From: Aricia agestis
Taxonomy: Eukaryota > Arthropoda > Insecta > Lepidoptera > Lycaenidae
Length of the DNA stretch: 64,000 nucleotides
Direction of reading: 5' to 3'
NCBI RefSeq assembly: GCF_905147365.1
Contig: NC_056416.1
Coordinates: 2,934,001 to 2,998,000 of the forward strand
This document shows positions 31,919 to 43,050 of this stretch, in pieces. The notes under the pieces are model-generated. The model worked only from the letters and a program-made list of their open reading frames with translations. It was not told where the DNA came from and did no database searches. Within the stretch, counting starts at the first letter, position 1, and each line of letters starts with the position of its first letter. Position numbers and translations under genes: made by a program.

Positions 31919-32519
31919 ACTAGCTGTCCCGGCAAACGTTGTTTTTTTAAATATCTATGGACGCTTCACACCACGTCAGCCTGGCCCTGTGGTAAGTTCC
32001 TGAAGGACTTGTGTTACGGGTACCAGACAACGGAAATATATTTAATACTTTTATACTGTACATAATATATTTAAGATTTTTAAAAATTGATACACATATT
32101 TAATACACATCCATGACCCAGGAACTTAGAAAACTTTTTTTTCCGTCGCCGGGATTCGAACCCGCGACCCCCGGCTTGAGCTACCAACAGCCCACCAACT
32201 GAGCCACATAGAGGTCGTTAAAGTAGTAAGTCGCCATATAAAGTATATCGCCCATATTATTTTCTTGTAGTTACTAAATAAGTATGGCACCATGGCGACG
32301 TCCATCGCTATCCCGTCATACAAACAATGGTCGCCGTCAGTCTCGAGTTGCAATAATTTACTATTATTTATTCAACAAATGCACCTATCAATATAAAAAG
32401 TAGCCAGTAGCCGATTCTCAGACCTGCTGAGTATGCGTATAAAATTTGGTAAAAATCAGTAAAGCCGTTTCGGAGAAATATGGTAACTAACATTGTGACA
32501 CGAGAATTTTATATATAAG
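31919..32519 (+). mobile_element. mini-me-like repeat, family S, copy 3, split by SINE-1
   Basis: 31919-31945 is the start (CTAGCTGTCCCGGCAAACGT) and 32233-32519 the remainder, ending GACACGAGAATTTTATATAT. The SINE-1 insertion at 31950-32215 separates them. Confidence 0.8.
31950..32215 (-). mobile_element. SINE-1 inside family S
   Basis: The reverse complement runs from GACCTCTATGTGGCTCAGTT through the B box GCGGGTTCGAATCCCGGCG to GGTGTGAAGCGTCCATAGAT. Full length or nearly so. Confidence 0.85.
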
Positions 32520-32757
32520 ATTGTCTGTAGTATAAATTATAGTCTAAATAATTTAAGGTGGCACCAGCGGTCCTTTCCAGTCTATCAATGACCGCTACGG
32601 ACAGAATACGGATATATTTTGTGAATAGTCTATCCAATACCCTGGATACTAATATTATTAATATTATGAATGCAAACGTGGGTCTGCTAATTCTTTGCGC
32701 TAACACCGTTATAATATTGACTTTGATGTGTCATGGACATAATTTGATTTTAAAAAG
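32520..32757. other. Unassigned stretch
   Basis: No supported feature. Confidence 0.3.
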
Positions 32758-33048
32758 ATTTTTTTTTATGAAATAAGGGGGCAAACGAGCAAACGAGTCA
32801 CCTGATGCAAAGCAATTTCCGTCGCCCATGGACACATGGAGCATCAGAAGAGCTGCAGGTGCGTTGTCGGCCTTTTAAGAGGGAATAGGGTAATAGGAGA
32901 GGATAGGGAAGGGAAAAGGGTAGGGGTATTGGGCCTCCGGTAAACTCACTCACTCGGCGAAACACAGCGCAAGCGCAGGTTTTCTGTGAGCCCGTGGTAT
33001 TTCATCGGTCGAGCCGGCCCATTCGTGCCGAAGCATGGGTCTCCCACG
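32758..33048 (-). mobile_element. SINE-3
   Basis: T-run, TATGAAATAAGGGGGCAAAC, LINE-A-derived tail, shortened G-rich tract and head to GGGTCTCCCACG. The palindrome between tract and head is reduced to CAGCGCAAGCGCAG. Confidence 0.85.
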
Positions 33049-33310
33049 CCAAATTCATCGATTTTCAGCGATTTTCTGATGTTTTTAAAAATTTCGCCCC
33101 AAACTCATCTCACTATTTTGGACATCAAAAACTCGCTTTGGGAAGTTCTAAAATTCTCGCTGCTATTATCTTTTTGTTGTCTTTCATACGTAGCCCTTTA
33201 ACCATTACAGAGGTAGCGTCCAGACATAAGTATACATTTGTATAAATACGAGTATTAACTAGCTTAATTCTTCGGCTTTCCCCACGTAAATTAGGACTCC
33301 TGAGGGCTTA

Positions 33311-33453
33311 GACAAGCGGCAAGCGATTATTGTAAACGCCAACGCCACAAAATGTATGGGATTTGACATTAGTATTCGCTAGCGAATCGATGACTTAATA
33401 TGTCAAATCACATACATTTTGTTAGCGTTTACGATAATCGCTTGCCACTTGTC
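33311..33453. mobile_element. Foldback MITE 'GACAAG', copy 2
   Basis: GACAAGCGGCAAGCGATTAT to ATAATCGCTTGCCACTTGTC, with central palindrome ATTCGCTAGCGAAT. Matches copy 1 at 9271. Confidence 0.8.
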
Positions 33454-34693
33454 TACTAAGGCTGATAAGCAAATGACGATTTCCTTCCCTTAGGTTAGGT
33501 TTAAAAAAAAAACATTTGTAATATTAGCTAACAGTTAACACATCTTGATATTTTGTGACCAATGTGTTTTTTAAACATTATATTTTGAAATACCGTATAT
33601 TATTTTGTTCTAAATAGGTTGTAAGCGTCCTACAATTCAGACCATGCAATAATTTTAAAACAAGCATCTCATTTCGAAAAGCTGCTATGTTTGTGTAAAA
33701 CGTTGGTTATTACTTATTTTCCCCAGTATATTAATATGTTTAAAATGCACGAACTAAAGTGTACTAGAAATTCCCAATGTTTTAATTAAATAGTACATGG
33801 TACTAATGTTTTCATGACCGAAGGGACAAAAGGGTGCAACCCTCAATTCTGTTAAACTGAACACAGTTAAAGAATAATGACTATCATCTATTTAACTCTA
33901 GCTCTTGAAATAATTTAAACAGAACCTTATTTAATAATACCCAGTGGACGAAGGCCAATGCTCTAGTGTGGGCATCTGGGGGCATGGTAGTGCCAGTGCC
34001 CCCGCCAAGACGAGCCAAGCGAAGCGTAAAGGGACTACTTACCTTTTCTCGAAGTGTTTCATCGGTTTTTTTAACAGTCATAGAGACTACTTTCGTTACT
34101 TATTTCAGATCAGAAACTAAATATTCGCATCACCTCCACGAAGGTAGCGAAACGGTGAAGCCGTACATTTAGTATTTACTGATATATAGAATTTGTTGAA
34201 GTTAGGGTTGGTAGAGTTAGGCCATGTGGATTCAAAAGCTTGGCTCTAGGTACATGAGATTTGATATCTTTTTCACAGGGCAAACCTTATGTTGTCTTGG
34301 CTTTGGCTTTGGCTTTGGCCTTATGTTATCTTGGTAACATTTTACATGAAATGTTTTTGGTGGGATTAGTATATATTATTGAAAGATTAAAAAAATATAT
34401 AATTTAATTTCAACTAGCTCACCCGGTTTTTCCATGCATGGCGTGGGAATATGGTTGAGAATCTCATATGGCCTATGAGCCATAAAAGCTTTTATTTTTC
34501 TGTACTGCATATCTCATATTTAGGTTTGGATTGCAGTTACTTTTCGATATAGGTATCAAGGGTTGAATGTCAACCTCACTTTCGCTAAAGTATAAAAGCT
34601 AATTTTTTCATACTATTTTCTTCGAGTTAACTCAGATATCGCGTGTTCTGCTGCTGGATACTAATGATGTTTGCTTCCCACTGCCAGACACCA
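33454..34693. other. Mostly unassigned; GC-rich patch and hexanucleotide run
   Basis: A GC-rich patch at 33960-34040 (GGGGGCATGGTAGTGCCAGT, CCAAGACGAGCCAAGCGAAG) looks like an old repeat. (CTTTGG)n of about four units is at 34296-34319. No gene seen. Confidence 0.35.
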
Positions 34694-35144
34694 TTAAGGT
34701 GACGCCGCGTCACAGAATATATATTAGTAGTACCAAGCCGCGTTGAAAGTAAAAAACCGTGTTGGATATATTTTAGATTGCTTGTTTTCTATGAGAGGCC
34801 GGGCCGGCAGAAAACAAGCAATGGAACAGCAAAAATGGGAAGGGAGTAAGCGAGAAAATGGTTTTCGTCGCGTCATTTAAAAACCATATAAAATACATTT
34901 CATATAAGCTATGGGCAAATTAAAGTGTATGCTGAACCAATATGGCAAAATAGGAATCCCTTTTTTACTTCGTCTTTTTGATTGATTATTCTGTGTTATA
35001 AAAGTTGACCAATCGTGTTATGCTATGCGTAATTCAAAGACAAAGACATGATGAATAATTACAATGAACTTTAATTTCTTAGCTTTAGTCATTGCTGAGA
35101 AAAATCGATATCGCTACAGCCAAATTATCAAAGCGTCGCCTTAA
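34694..35144 (+). mobile_element. TTAA-flanked MITE family 2, copy 2, complete
   Basis: 451 bp from TTAAGGTGACGCCGCG to CAAAGCGTCGCCTTAA; inverted ends and TTAA at both borders. The interior hairpin ATTGCTTGTTTTCT...AGAAAACAAGCAAT surrounds GAGGCCGGGCCGGC. Likely mobilised by a piggyBac-type transposase; inference from TTAA only. Confidence 0.75.
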
Positions 35145-35167
35145 AGTCTGATTCTTTAGGATTTTTG

Positions 35168-35301
35168 GGGCCTGTTTCACCACTTCCTGATAAGGTAGTG
35201 GAATGGCTATCCGCAACTTTTTTGACAGATTCTCCATACTCTATCAAGTTAAGTGGTGAATAGCCTATCTGGCACTTATCAGGAAGTGGTGAAACAGGCC
35301 C
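35168..35301. mobile_element. Harbinger-like MITE 'GGGCCTGTTTCACC', copy 1
   Basis: 134 bp with inverted ends GGGCCTGTTTCACCACTTCC / complement. Right flank TTA, left flank TTG (imperfect 3-bp duplication). A longer relative with TTA on both sides is at 61524-62114. Confidence 0.8.
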
Positions 35302-35712
35302 TTAGATAAATAAATAAAAAAATGCCAGTAACATAATAGCAATAGCGTTCATGTCTTATGATCATAATCGCTTTTATCAGGCGCTTAGTCTACTCGGTTT
35401 CATTTAAAACAACCATGTGCAACATTTGCGATGCTATAACATAAGTTAAATCGTTTTTTGTAGTAGAAAATATACGCGGAATTGTTTTAATCAAAAGCTC
35501 GAAAGAGTTGAAAACTTTTAATTGCGGTCACAAAATTTTCGAAATTGGTCACTCGTCCGTTTTTTGTTTCGCAAATTGTAGAGCAATTAAATTAACAGCA
35601 CCTGAGCAAACTCGACATTACGGATCTCGGAACATTAAGTGTAAGTACGCACTTGGTGACATTGGTAACTCACCTAGAGTTACCGTTCAAGATTAAAAAA
35701 AAGTTCCATGAG
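35302..35712. other. Unassigned stretch
   Basis: A 62-codon frame at 35508-35696 has no recognisable domain. Confidence 0.3.
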
Positions 35713-35773
35713 ATTTTCGAAGCGGAATGGAATTGGCACTTAACCGGTGCCAATTCCATTCCGCTTCGAAAAT
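35713..35773. repeat. Perfect hairpin, 27-bp arms, 7-nt loop
   Basis: Arms 35713-35739 and 35747-35773 are exact complements around TTAACCG. Confidence 0.9.
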
Positions 35774-37510
35774 TCCAATTGGTCATTTGAAAAAAAAAAA
35801 CTTTATTTTTCTTTGATTACATATTTTAGTACTAATATTTGATTTCGTGTTAAGTCACTTAGGGTGAGAGAACGAATGAGAAACAGAAAAAATTGTCTGG
35901 TGCTTTACGCATCCCTACAAGTTCTCGGCATCAAATGCGTACGGGCTTTAAAATGGCGGCCGAAACAAAATGGCGCGGGCGGGCAAAATTAAAATCGCGC
36001 GCAAAAACACATGATACGCGGACTTGAATTCTTTTCGCGTGCACATCAAACCCATTACGGAACATTAAGCCGTGTTGTCCGTGACGGGAATAAAATTTGT
36101 CATTTTTCAACATATACATTTTGTTTTTCAGCCAAAAAATCAATTTTAATGTCCGCTAGCTTTTGTCCGCTAAGCTGTGCCGTGCGCGCAGCTTTGCTTT
36201 CGGGAAACTGTAGTATTTTTGGCATACAAACTTGGTTCCCCTGAGGGATGGTCCCTTTGAAAATTTTTTTCTTAGTGCTAGTGAAGTGAATGCTATGAAA
36301 AATTATCCATTAATAAAAAAAAACATACATTCCATATTATATTACACAGTAAGACAAAACCGTCATCAGAAAATTAAAAAAAAAAAACTCCTTATAAATA
36401 AAAGACAGCGAGTGAGTGACAAAGAAATCGTCCTTTTATTTCACAATATAGTCTGACAAAAATTTCAGATGTCACTCCTACTCAATACATTCAAGAAAGG
36501 GGTGTCAAGAGCGATCTAAAATTATCCACCAGCCAAAAGGCGTGACTGACACACGTGACCAGCTGACCTTTTTAGCCATAAATTAATGTGACCCTTCCTA
36601 ATTTATTATTATCGTCGGTCCATTATTTTTGCAATTACGTCCAGGTTTTGAGTCGACCTCTGCTAATGGGTGGCCGCGCTTCGTAAATTGTTTTATGCAG
36701 ACGAAAAAAAGTCACAAAATGGAAACTTTTTATGTAGGCATTGACTTTTTATGTAAAAAACGAATATTCGTATTGCCTAAAGGCTATTAAAGGGTTGTCT
36801 GAGACTGCTGGAATGATGTGATGAAATTGCATACTAAAGTTAACTTAAATTAACAGGAACTATTGTTTTATAAGTTGACTGGGAACTGTTACTTTAAGTA
36901 ACCGTGTTAAATTGAGATTTCCTGTTTTTGAGTACTATGTTTAAATTATTACTTATAAAAATCTACTGTTTCTTGTTACCATGTCAAAGTTATCTTCAAA
37001 ATAAAAACTACTGTTTCAATTTTCTGCAACAAAATTTTGTCCCTCTTGTGAATAATAGTTGTCATTAAAAGCCTATTCTTGCCCTGTACCCTTCGATTCG
37101 TTTCAATTGATGCTGGAATGGGTAGGCGCCATATTTATTTTAATGACGTCATCAATCCTGTAATCCGAAACTATTGAGAATGTGTTTATATCGATACCAA
37201 TAGTTTTAGTTTTTATTATTCGTAGAATAGTTTAGTTAAATTTGTGTACATTAGTGACAGACTTACTTTTTGAAAAGCAAAATTTTTGACAGAACCACAA
37301 AATGAACAAAAATTCCTACAAACTCCTTGCTCTCTCTCCTCCAGCTTGACCGATTTTGATGAATTTTTGTGTGCTGATAAGCAGAATCGACCAACATTTT
37401 TCATACTCAAAATAACTTATATATAGCAGAACTATGTTTACAGAGTGTTAAGTGCTAAGCTAGTTTAATCAAGCTAGTGTAAATATTTATATGCTTAAAA
37501 GCTGCTTACC
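35774..37510. other. No gene identified; GC-rich patch 35930-36240
   Basis: The GC-rich patch carries two AAAATGGCGNC-like motifs (see next entry). The remainder is AT-rich, with no repeat or frame I can name. Confidence 0.3.
35950..35977 (+). promoter_or_regulatory. Two YY1/Pho-like motifs (speculative)
   Basis: AAAATGGCGGC at 35950-35960 matches the YY1/Pleiohomeotic consensus; AAAATGGCGCG at 35967-35977 is close. They sit in a CpG-containing patch. No transcript evidence. Confidence 0.2.
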
Positions 37511-37515
37511 TCTAA

Positions 37516-38038
37516 AAGCCAGTCCACACGGGGCGTTGCGTCAGCGTCGTGTCGACGCAACGCTGCCGTTGCGTTGTTTTACAAAGAAATAACCAAGGTG
37601 TTCACATGGCGCGCTGCGCCGTCGCAACGCACACATGACGGACAGCAGGCCCCGAGACGAAGCGGGAGGGGGTGTTCACGGACTGCTTCGTAATAACGCT
37701 GCGACATAGTAAAAGGAGGGGAAGTAAGTTATCTTCATACAAAAACACCGCGCGCGGCTTATACGTGTGCGGCATAGTATCAATGCGTCGCCACGTACGG
37801 CACACAACAAAAACCAGCCTACTAAGACTGGCCGAGATTTTGTTGTGTGCCGTACGTGGCGACGCATTGATACTATGGCGCACACAAACAAGCCGCGCGC
37901 GGTGCCTTTGTATGAAGATAACTTACTTCCCCTCCTTTTACTGTGGCTGCGATGACGCAGCGCCCGTGTGGCCGGCTATGCGTCAAACGGCAGCGCTGCG
38001 TCGACGCAACGCTGACGCAACGCGCCGCGTGGACTGGC
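37516..38038. mobile_element. Large GC-rich foldback element, 523 bp
   Basis: Outer ends GCCAGTCCAC / GTGGACTGGC, flanked by TCTAA on both sides (37511-37515, 38039-38043). Inner arms 37711-37812 and 37838-37940 are about 100 bp of near-perfect complement around a ~25-nt loop. GCGTTGCGTC-type CpG repeats fill the outer arms. No transposase; class not assigned. Confidence 0.8.
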
Positions 38039-38307
38039 TCTAACTTATGTTAACGTCGTTAGGGCAAATCTTCATATCATTTTCGCTTAGAATTTTTCAC
38101 ATTCCATTAAGTCTGTTGTATGTCGGAGAATCAGGCCACTTACTCATTTACCTTCTTGCTTACTTACCGTAATCTAATTCAGCGCCGCGTAATGCCTTCT
38201 GAAGCAAATAATCATAAATTATCCACATTTGCTGTGTAAGCTGTAAATAATTATGACGCTTAATGGCGCTACGAGTGAATATATTTTATCTTTATATAAT
38301 ACTAGAT

Positions 38308-38862
38308 GACGCCTGAAACTCCGTTGTGCCAAAATTTATCACGTCGGAACCGTCCATTTTTCTGGGATAAAATATGTTGTTTCCCGGGACTCAAAGTATC
38401 TCCCACCTATGTAAGTCGGTTCAGCGTTATCTCCCACCTATGTAAGTCGGTTCAGCGTTATCTCCCACCTATGTAAGTCGGTTCAGCGTTATCTCCCACC
38501 TATGTAAGTCGGTTCAGCGTTATCTCCCACCTATGTAAGTCGGTTCAGCGTTATCTCCCACCTATGTAAGTCGGTTCAGCGTTATCTCCCACCTATGTAA
38601 GTCGGTTCAGCGTTATCTCCCACCTATGTAAGTCGGTTCAGCGTTATCTCCCACCTATGTAAGTCGGTTCAGCGTTATCTCCCACCTATGTAAGTCGGTT
38701 CAGCGTTATCTCCCACCTATGTAAGTCGGTTCAGCGTTATCTCCCACCTATGTAAGTCGGTTCAGCGTTATCTCCCACCTATGTAAGTCGGTTCAGCGTT
38801 ATAGGCGTGAAGAGGTAACAGACAGCCAGAAAGACAGAGATACTTTCGTATTTACAATAAAT
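38308..38862 (+). mobile_element. mini-me-like repeat, family R, expanded by a minisatellite
   Basis: Start CTAGATGACGCCTGAAACTC and TTCCCGGGACTCAAAGTATC; end GGCGTGAAGAGGTAACAGAC and ACTTTCGTATTTACAATAA. Between them, where other R copies have a single core, lies a 13-unit tandem array. Confidence 0.85.
38397..38799. repeat. 31-bp minisatellite, 13 copies
   Basis: Unit begins TATCTCCCACCTATGTAAGT and ends CGGTTCAGCGT. It spans 403 bp, exactly 13 units, with no difference that I can see between units. The unit is a deleted version of the R-family core (TATCTCCATACC...CGGTTCAGCGG). Confidence 0.95.
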
Positions 38863-39037
38863 GCTTTGCATCCCCGGCGGATTGGGGACATCAGCCGTGT
38901 GGGACTCCCTAGGCGCGGCTTTTAACTACTAAAACCTCACGCTACTACAGCACCTTCTGCTTAAGGTTTTTTTTACAAGTTTAACATAATATGTATTCGC
39001 TTTAATGTAGGTACTGCAAAAATTTAAATTGAATTAT

Positions 39038-40222
39038 TATAACGAACACCTGCTTTCGTCTTCAATTTTCGTCATCTTCTTTCATTCAACTTTCGTTTTG
39101 ACGCATTCAATAATTGAATACGTCAACGAATGCAATGCCAACATTGTAATTTTTTTAGGGTTCCGTAGCCAAATGGCTAAAAACGGAACCCTTATAGATT
39201 CGTCATGTCTGTCTGTCTGTCTGTCCGTCCGTCCGTATGTCACAGCCACTTTTCTCCGAAACTATAAGAGCTATACTATTGAAACTTGGTAAGTAGATGT
39301 AATCTGTAAACCGCATTAAGATTTTATACAAAAATGGAAAAATTATTAAAAATTTTAGGGGTCCCCATAGGTACAACTGAAACAAAAAATATATTTTTTT
39401 ATCTGACCTATGCGTGTGGGGTATTTATGGATAGGTCTTTAAAAATCATATTGAGGTTTCTTGTATAATTTTTTTCTAACCTGAATAGTTTGCGAGAGAG
39501 ACTCTTCCAAAGTGGTAAAATGTGTGCCCCCCCCCCCCCTCTAACTTATAAAAAAAAATGATAAGTCTAAAAAAATATATGATGTACATTACTATAAAAA
39601 CTACCAACGAAAATTGGTTTGAACGAGATCTAGCAAGTAGTTTTTTTTTATAAGTCATAAATCGTAAACCTTAAACCAACAAAAAAAAAATTTTTCATCT
39701 AACCTATGCATGTGGGTTATCTACGGATAGGTCTTCAAAAGTCATATTGAAGTTTCTAAAATAATTTTTTTCTAACCTAAATAGTTTGCGAGAGAGACTC
39801 TTCCAAAGTGGTAAAATGTTTGTCGCCCCCCCTCTAACTTCTAAAGTAGGGGCATGATAAGTCTAAAAAAAAATATGATGTACATTACTATAAAAACTAC
39901 CAACGAAAATTGGTTTGAACGAGATCTGACAGGTAATTTTTTTTATACGTCTTAAATAGTAAACCTTAAATTAACTTTCATTAAATCCATTGAGATATAA
40001 AAAATAAATCAAAAACCTTTTAATTTCATAAAAATAAACCTTATTGCTGCTGCGGAACCCTTCATGGGTGAGTCCAACTCGCACTTGGCCGGTTTTTGTT
40101 TTTTTGGATACGGTCAGATGGCATGCGTCGCGGGCATGCCTCACTATAATGCCTCACTGTTGATTGTGCTATAACGCATGCCCTCGACGAACAGAAAAAG
40201 GTACAGTGTGGACAAGGCTAAT
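39038..40222 (+). mobile_element. MITE 'TGTCCACACT', copy 2, split by family V
   Basis: 39038-39149 (CTGCTTTCGTCTTCAATTTT, CATTCAATAATTGAATACGT) and 40107-40218 (GGCATGCGTCGCGGGCATGC, AGTGTGGACA) follow copy 1 in order. Family V lies between. Confidence 0.75.
39150..40106 (+). mobile_element. Repeat family V, fullest copy
   Basis: Starts AGGGTTCCGTAGCCAAATGG, GTCTGTCTGTCTGTCTGTCC; ends GAGTCCAACTCGCACTTGGC and a T-rich end. An internal segment of about 297 bp is tandemly duplicated (39385-39680 / 39685-39980), sharing TTTGCGAGAGAGACTCTTCC and AACTACCAACGAAAATTGGT. A run of 13 C is at 39527-39539. Confidence 0.75.
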
Positions 40223-40304
40223 AACAAACATCCGAAAGAGAATACGAGTAAATACGATTTATTTTACAGTGGAAGAATAAATTATATAAATTATAGAAAA
40301 ATAA

Positions 40305-40340
40305 ATACGATTTATTCTACAGCGGAAGAATAAATCGTAT
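40305..40340. repeat. Perfect hairpin, 14-bp arms, beside a direct duplication
   Basis: ATACGATTTATTCT and its complement around ACAGCGGA. The neighbouring segment AATACGATTTATT..ACAG.GGAAGAATAAAT also occurs directly at 40251. Confidence 0.8.
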
Positions 40341-40629
40341 GCAGTATTTTCATGCATTTATCCTGGAACGGCAGTAAGATATATCGACTGAAGTCTTTGT
40401 GCTTTTGATTTATCACCACTGAATCTCCCTTCAATACTGGCTTAATCGAAACAAAATACTTCCTAAGGTCGTAGGGATACCCAGGAAGAAATATGGGAGA
40501 AGAAGAAAGGCCCTACATTAATACTCATATTCGTGAGTTATGGGTTCTAGTCTTATCATATTGCCGACATAGCATTAGTTGATATTGCAATGGCATATTT
40601 TCTATGAAGCATTCAAAATGGTATCTATA

Positions 40630-40888
40630 CAGGGTGTAACAAAAATAAGTGATAATACTTTAGGGTGTGTACGTGTTCCTTGTAGTGAGTTCACTGTGAA
40701 AGTAGCAGCGCTGAAAGACCAAATTTTTTTTTCACTTTTGTATGGGGAAACTCGTGACGCTCGGGCCCTTCCCCATACAAAAGTGAAAAAAAAATTTCGT
40801 CTTTCTGAGCTGCTACTTTCACAGTAAACTCTCTACAAGGAACACGTACACACCCTAAAGTATTATCACTTATTTTTGCTACACACTG
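40630..40888. mobile_element. Foldback MITE-Y, complete copy 1
   Basis: 259 bp, TA on both borders. CAGGGTGTAACAAAAATAAG and its complement run inward almost to the centre (arms >100 bp), enclosing ACTCGTGACGCTCGGGCCC. Tc1/mariner-type TA flank; no transposase. Confidence 0.85.
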
Positions 40889-41187
40889 TATATTAATACG
40901 TGAACGGAAAATCTTTGGATCCCTTTTGACGAAAAAGGCGGAAACGTAGGTGATTGAAATTTTGCACAGTTATAGTTTATATGGTGAAGTGCATCGAGCT
41001 ATTATTATTTTGAAATTATACTTTTATCATAATTTTTTTTAACAAATAATACATTTCACACACTACAACACAAACACTAGGAGATTTTGATTGACAAGCC
41101 TAATACACACGAAACTCTTTTATTTATGGTTGAAGTCTGTTGTCAAATTGAAAATAGATTTAGTATTTTATAGTGAGTCTTAAATAC
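40889..41187. other. Unassigned stretch
   Basis: TGATTGAAATTTTGCACAGT suggests an old repeat, but there is no second copy in the window. Confidence 0.3.
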
Positions 41188-41520
41188 TTTTTTTTTTTAT
41201 GAAATAAGGGGGCAAACGAGCAACGGGTTACCTGATGGAAAGCAACTTCCATCGCCCATGGACACTCGCAGCATCAGAAGAGCTGCGGGTGCGTTGCCGG
41301 CGTTTTAAGAGGGAATAGGGTAATAGGGGAGGGTAGGTATGGGAAGGGGAGGGAATAGGGGAGGGTAGGGAAGGAAATAGGGTAGGGGATTGGGCCTCCG
41401 GTAAACTCACTCACTCGGCGAAACACAGCGCAAGCGCTGTTTCACGCCGGTTTTCTGTGAGAACGTGGTATTTTTCCGGTCGAGCCGGCCCATTCGTGCC
41501 GAAGCATGGCTCTCCCACGT
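41188..41520 (-). mobile_element. SINE-3, full length
   Basis: T-run, LINE-A-derived tail, long G-rich tract (GGGGAGGGTAGGTATGGGAA...), CAGCGCAAGCGCTG hairpin, head to GGCTCTCCCACGT. Confidence 0.9.
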
Positions 41521-42257
41521 TAAAATATAATACTGTTAGACAGCTATAATTACATGGCCACTCTGCCGTCATTTGACTTAATTAATTTGAGACTGTCGCA
41601 GGAATTATGTCTAAAAAATAATAAAGTTAATATTTTGACAATAGAATATCAATAGAAAAACCTTGAAAAAAAACTTACCATTTAATTTTTTATTTGTGGT
41701 TGAATTTCGACCATTGGGCGATCTCTAGTTTTATTTATTACACAAGAAGATAAAAATTGAATTAACAGACATACTACTCGCGGTATCAGACTGCCTCTTT
41801 TTTTTAATTTATTTGCTTATTCAAAAGTACATCGCAATTCGCAACGCCTTGCGACGTTGCAATGTGAAATGAAATGATTCTTGGTCCAATTGTTTAAGCA
41901 TAAAGCGCGGTAACACGAGTTCTTTTATTATATCTTATCTATATAGAATATCATTATTAGACGAGTCTAGCCAACTTGTGTAATATAAAAGATACAATCA
42001 CCGGGAACAAAATATTTGCACTATAATTTACGTACATATCCTTGTAATTTTTGGATAGCCATTGAAGCCAGATATAACAGAGCCTAAAGAGCGGGAGCAT
42101 TATACGTGTCTAGTTTCGGGAACTCCTGCCCGAAGCCCCATATCGGCCGCTTTAGATAACATGAGGACGAGTGGAGTGAAATTAAATTCACTGTAACATT
42201 TAAAACTAGAGTAAGTTGCACCAGTTAAAGCTAAACGTGGTTTAAGTATTATGTTTT
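41521..42257. other. AT-rich DNA without a gene
   Basis: AGAGTAAGTTGCACCAGTTAA at 42211 resembles the end of a GTTGCACCA MITE; a weak inverted partner (ACTGGTGCAAGTCGGCC) is at 43109. Not called. Confidence 0.3.
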
Positions 42258-42440
42258 TCCGTGGCAGAGCTAGATCCTCTATACAAGTTCGTGGGTTTGA
42301 ATCTCCGTTGGAATAACTAAAATGGTGAAAATAATATTACTGTTTACAAATTGATTAGAACACTGAACAATAAAGTAAAACGTCGGACCTGCGCCGGATC
42401 CCTCGTGTCGATTTATTCGTCTAACATTATTAAGGAACAT
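42258..42440 (+). mobile_element. SINE-2, decayed copy
   Basis: GTGGCAGAGCTAGATCCTCT, then GTTCGTGGGTTTGAATCTCC (B-box region), and downstream ACGTCGGACCTGCGCCGGAT follow SINE-2 order with many changes. Confidence 0.5.
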
Positions 42441-42447
42441 ATTGTGT

Positions 42448-42770
42448 TTATTTATGAAATAAGGGGGCAAACGAGCAAACGGGTCACCTGATGGAAAGCA
42501 ACTTCCGTCGCCCATGGACACTCGCAGCATCAGAAGAGCTGCAAGGGCGTTGCCGGCCTTTTAAGAGGGAATAGGTAATAGGGGAGGGTAAGGAAGGGAA
42601 GGGAATAGGGGAGGGTAGGGAAGGGAATAGGGTAGGGGATTAGGCCTCCGGTAAACTCACTTACTCGGCGAAACACAGCGCAAGCTCTGTTTCACGCCGG
42701 TTTTCTGTGAGAACGTGGTATTTCTCCGGTCGAGCCGGCCCATTCGTGCCGAAGCATGGCTCTCCCACGT
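42448..42770 (-). mobile_element. SINE-3, full length
   Basis: TTTATGAAATAAGGGGGCAA, LINE-A-derived tail, G-rich tract, CAGCGCAAGCTCTG, head to GGCTCTCCCACGT. Confidence 0.9.
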
Positions 42771-42852
42771 GCGTTATTTTGAACTATATAAAACTCCTGC
42801 GTTACTGATTGATTTCAATAGTTTTTACTACTGACACTAATATTGGTGTTAG

Positions 42853-43050
42853 AGAGAAGTATGTACCATCGAGGAAGTTGATTCCTATGCAATTGACAGA
42901 CCATCGTCATTTGGTCGAATATGTCAATTCAATGTTAATTGTGATCTGTCAGCTGGGTTTGACGTAACGCAACCAAACTACTTAGGTCCCCGATTTGCAT
43001 AGGAATCAACTTCTCTGATAGTACATTGTACACAATGTACATACTTCTCT
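42853..43050. mobile_element. MITE with AGAGAAGTATGTAC ends
   Basis: 198 bp. Outer inverted ends AGAGAAGTATGTAC / complement; inner pair GAAGTTGATTCCTATGCAA / complement. A 20-bp near-palindrome GTACATTGT-AC-ACAATGTAC (43021-43040) makes the right side longer. Confidence 0.75.

Noticed and set aside
37602..38043. Overlapping open frames of 60-120 codons on both strands
   Set aside because: They arise because the region is a GC-rich palindrome with few stop codons; the two strands encode near-identical peptides, as expected of a foldback.
38397..38799. Regular 31-bp array resembling a CRISPR array
   Set aside because: Units are directly adjacent with no variable spacers, and the unit derives from a transposon core. 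It is a minisatellite.
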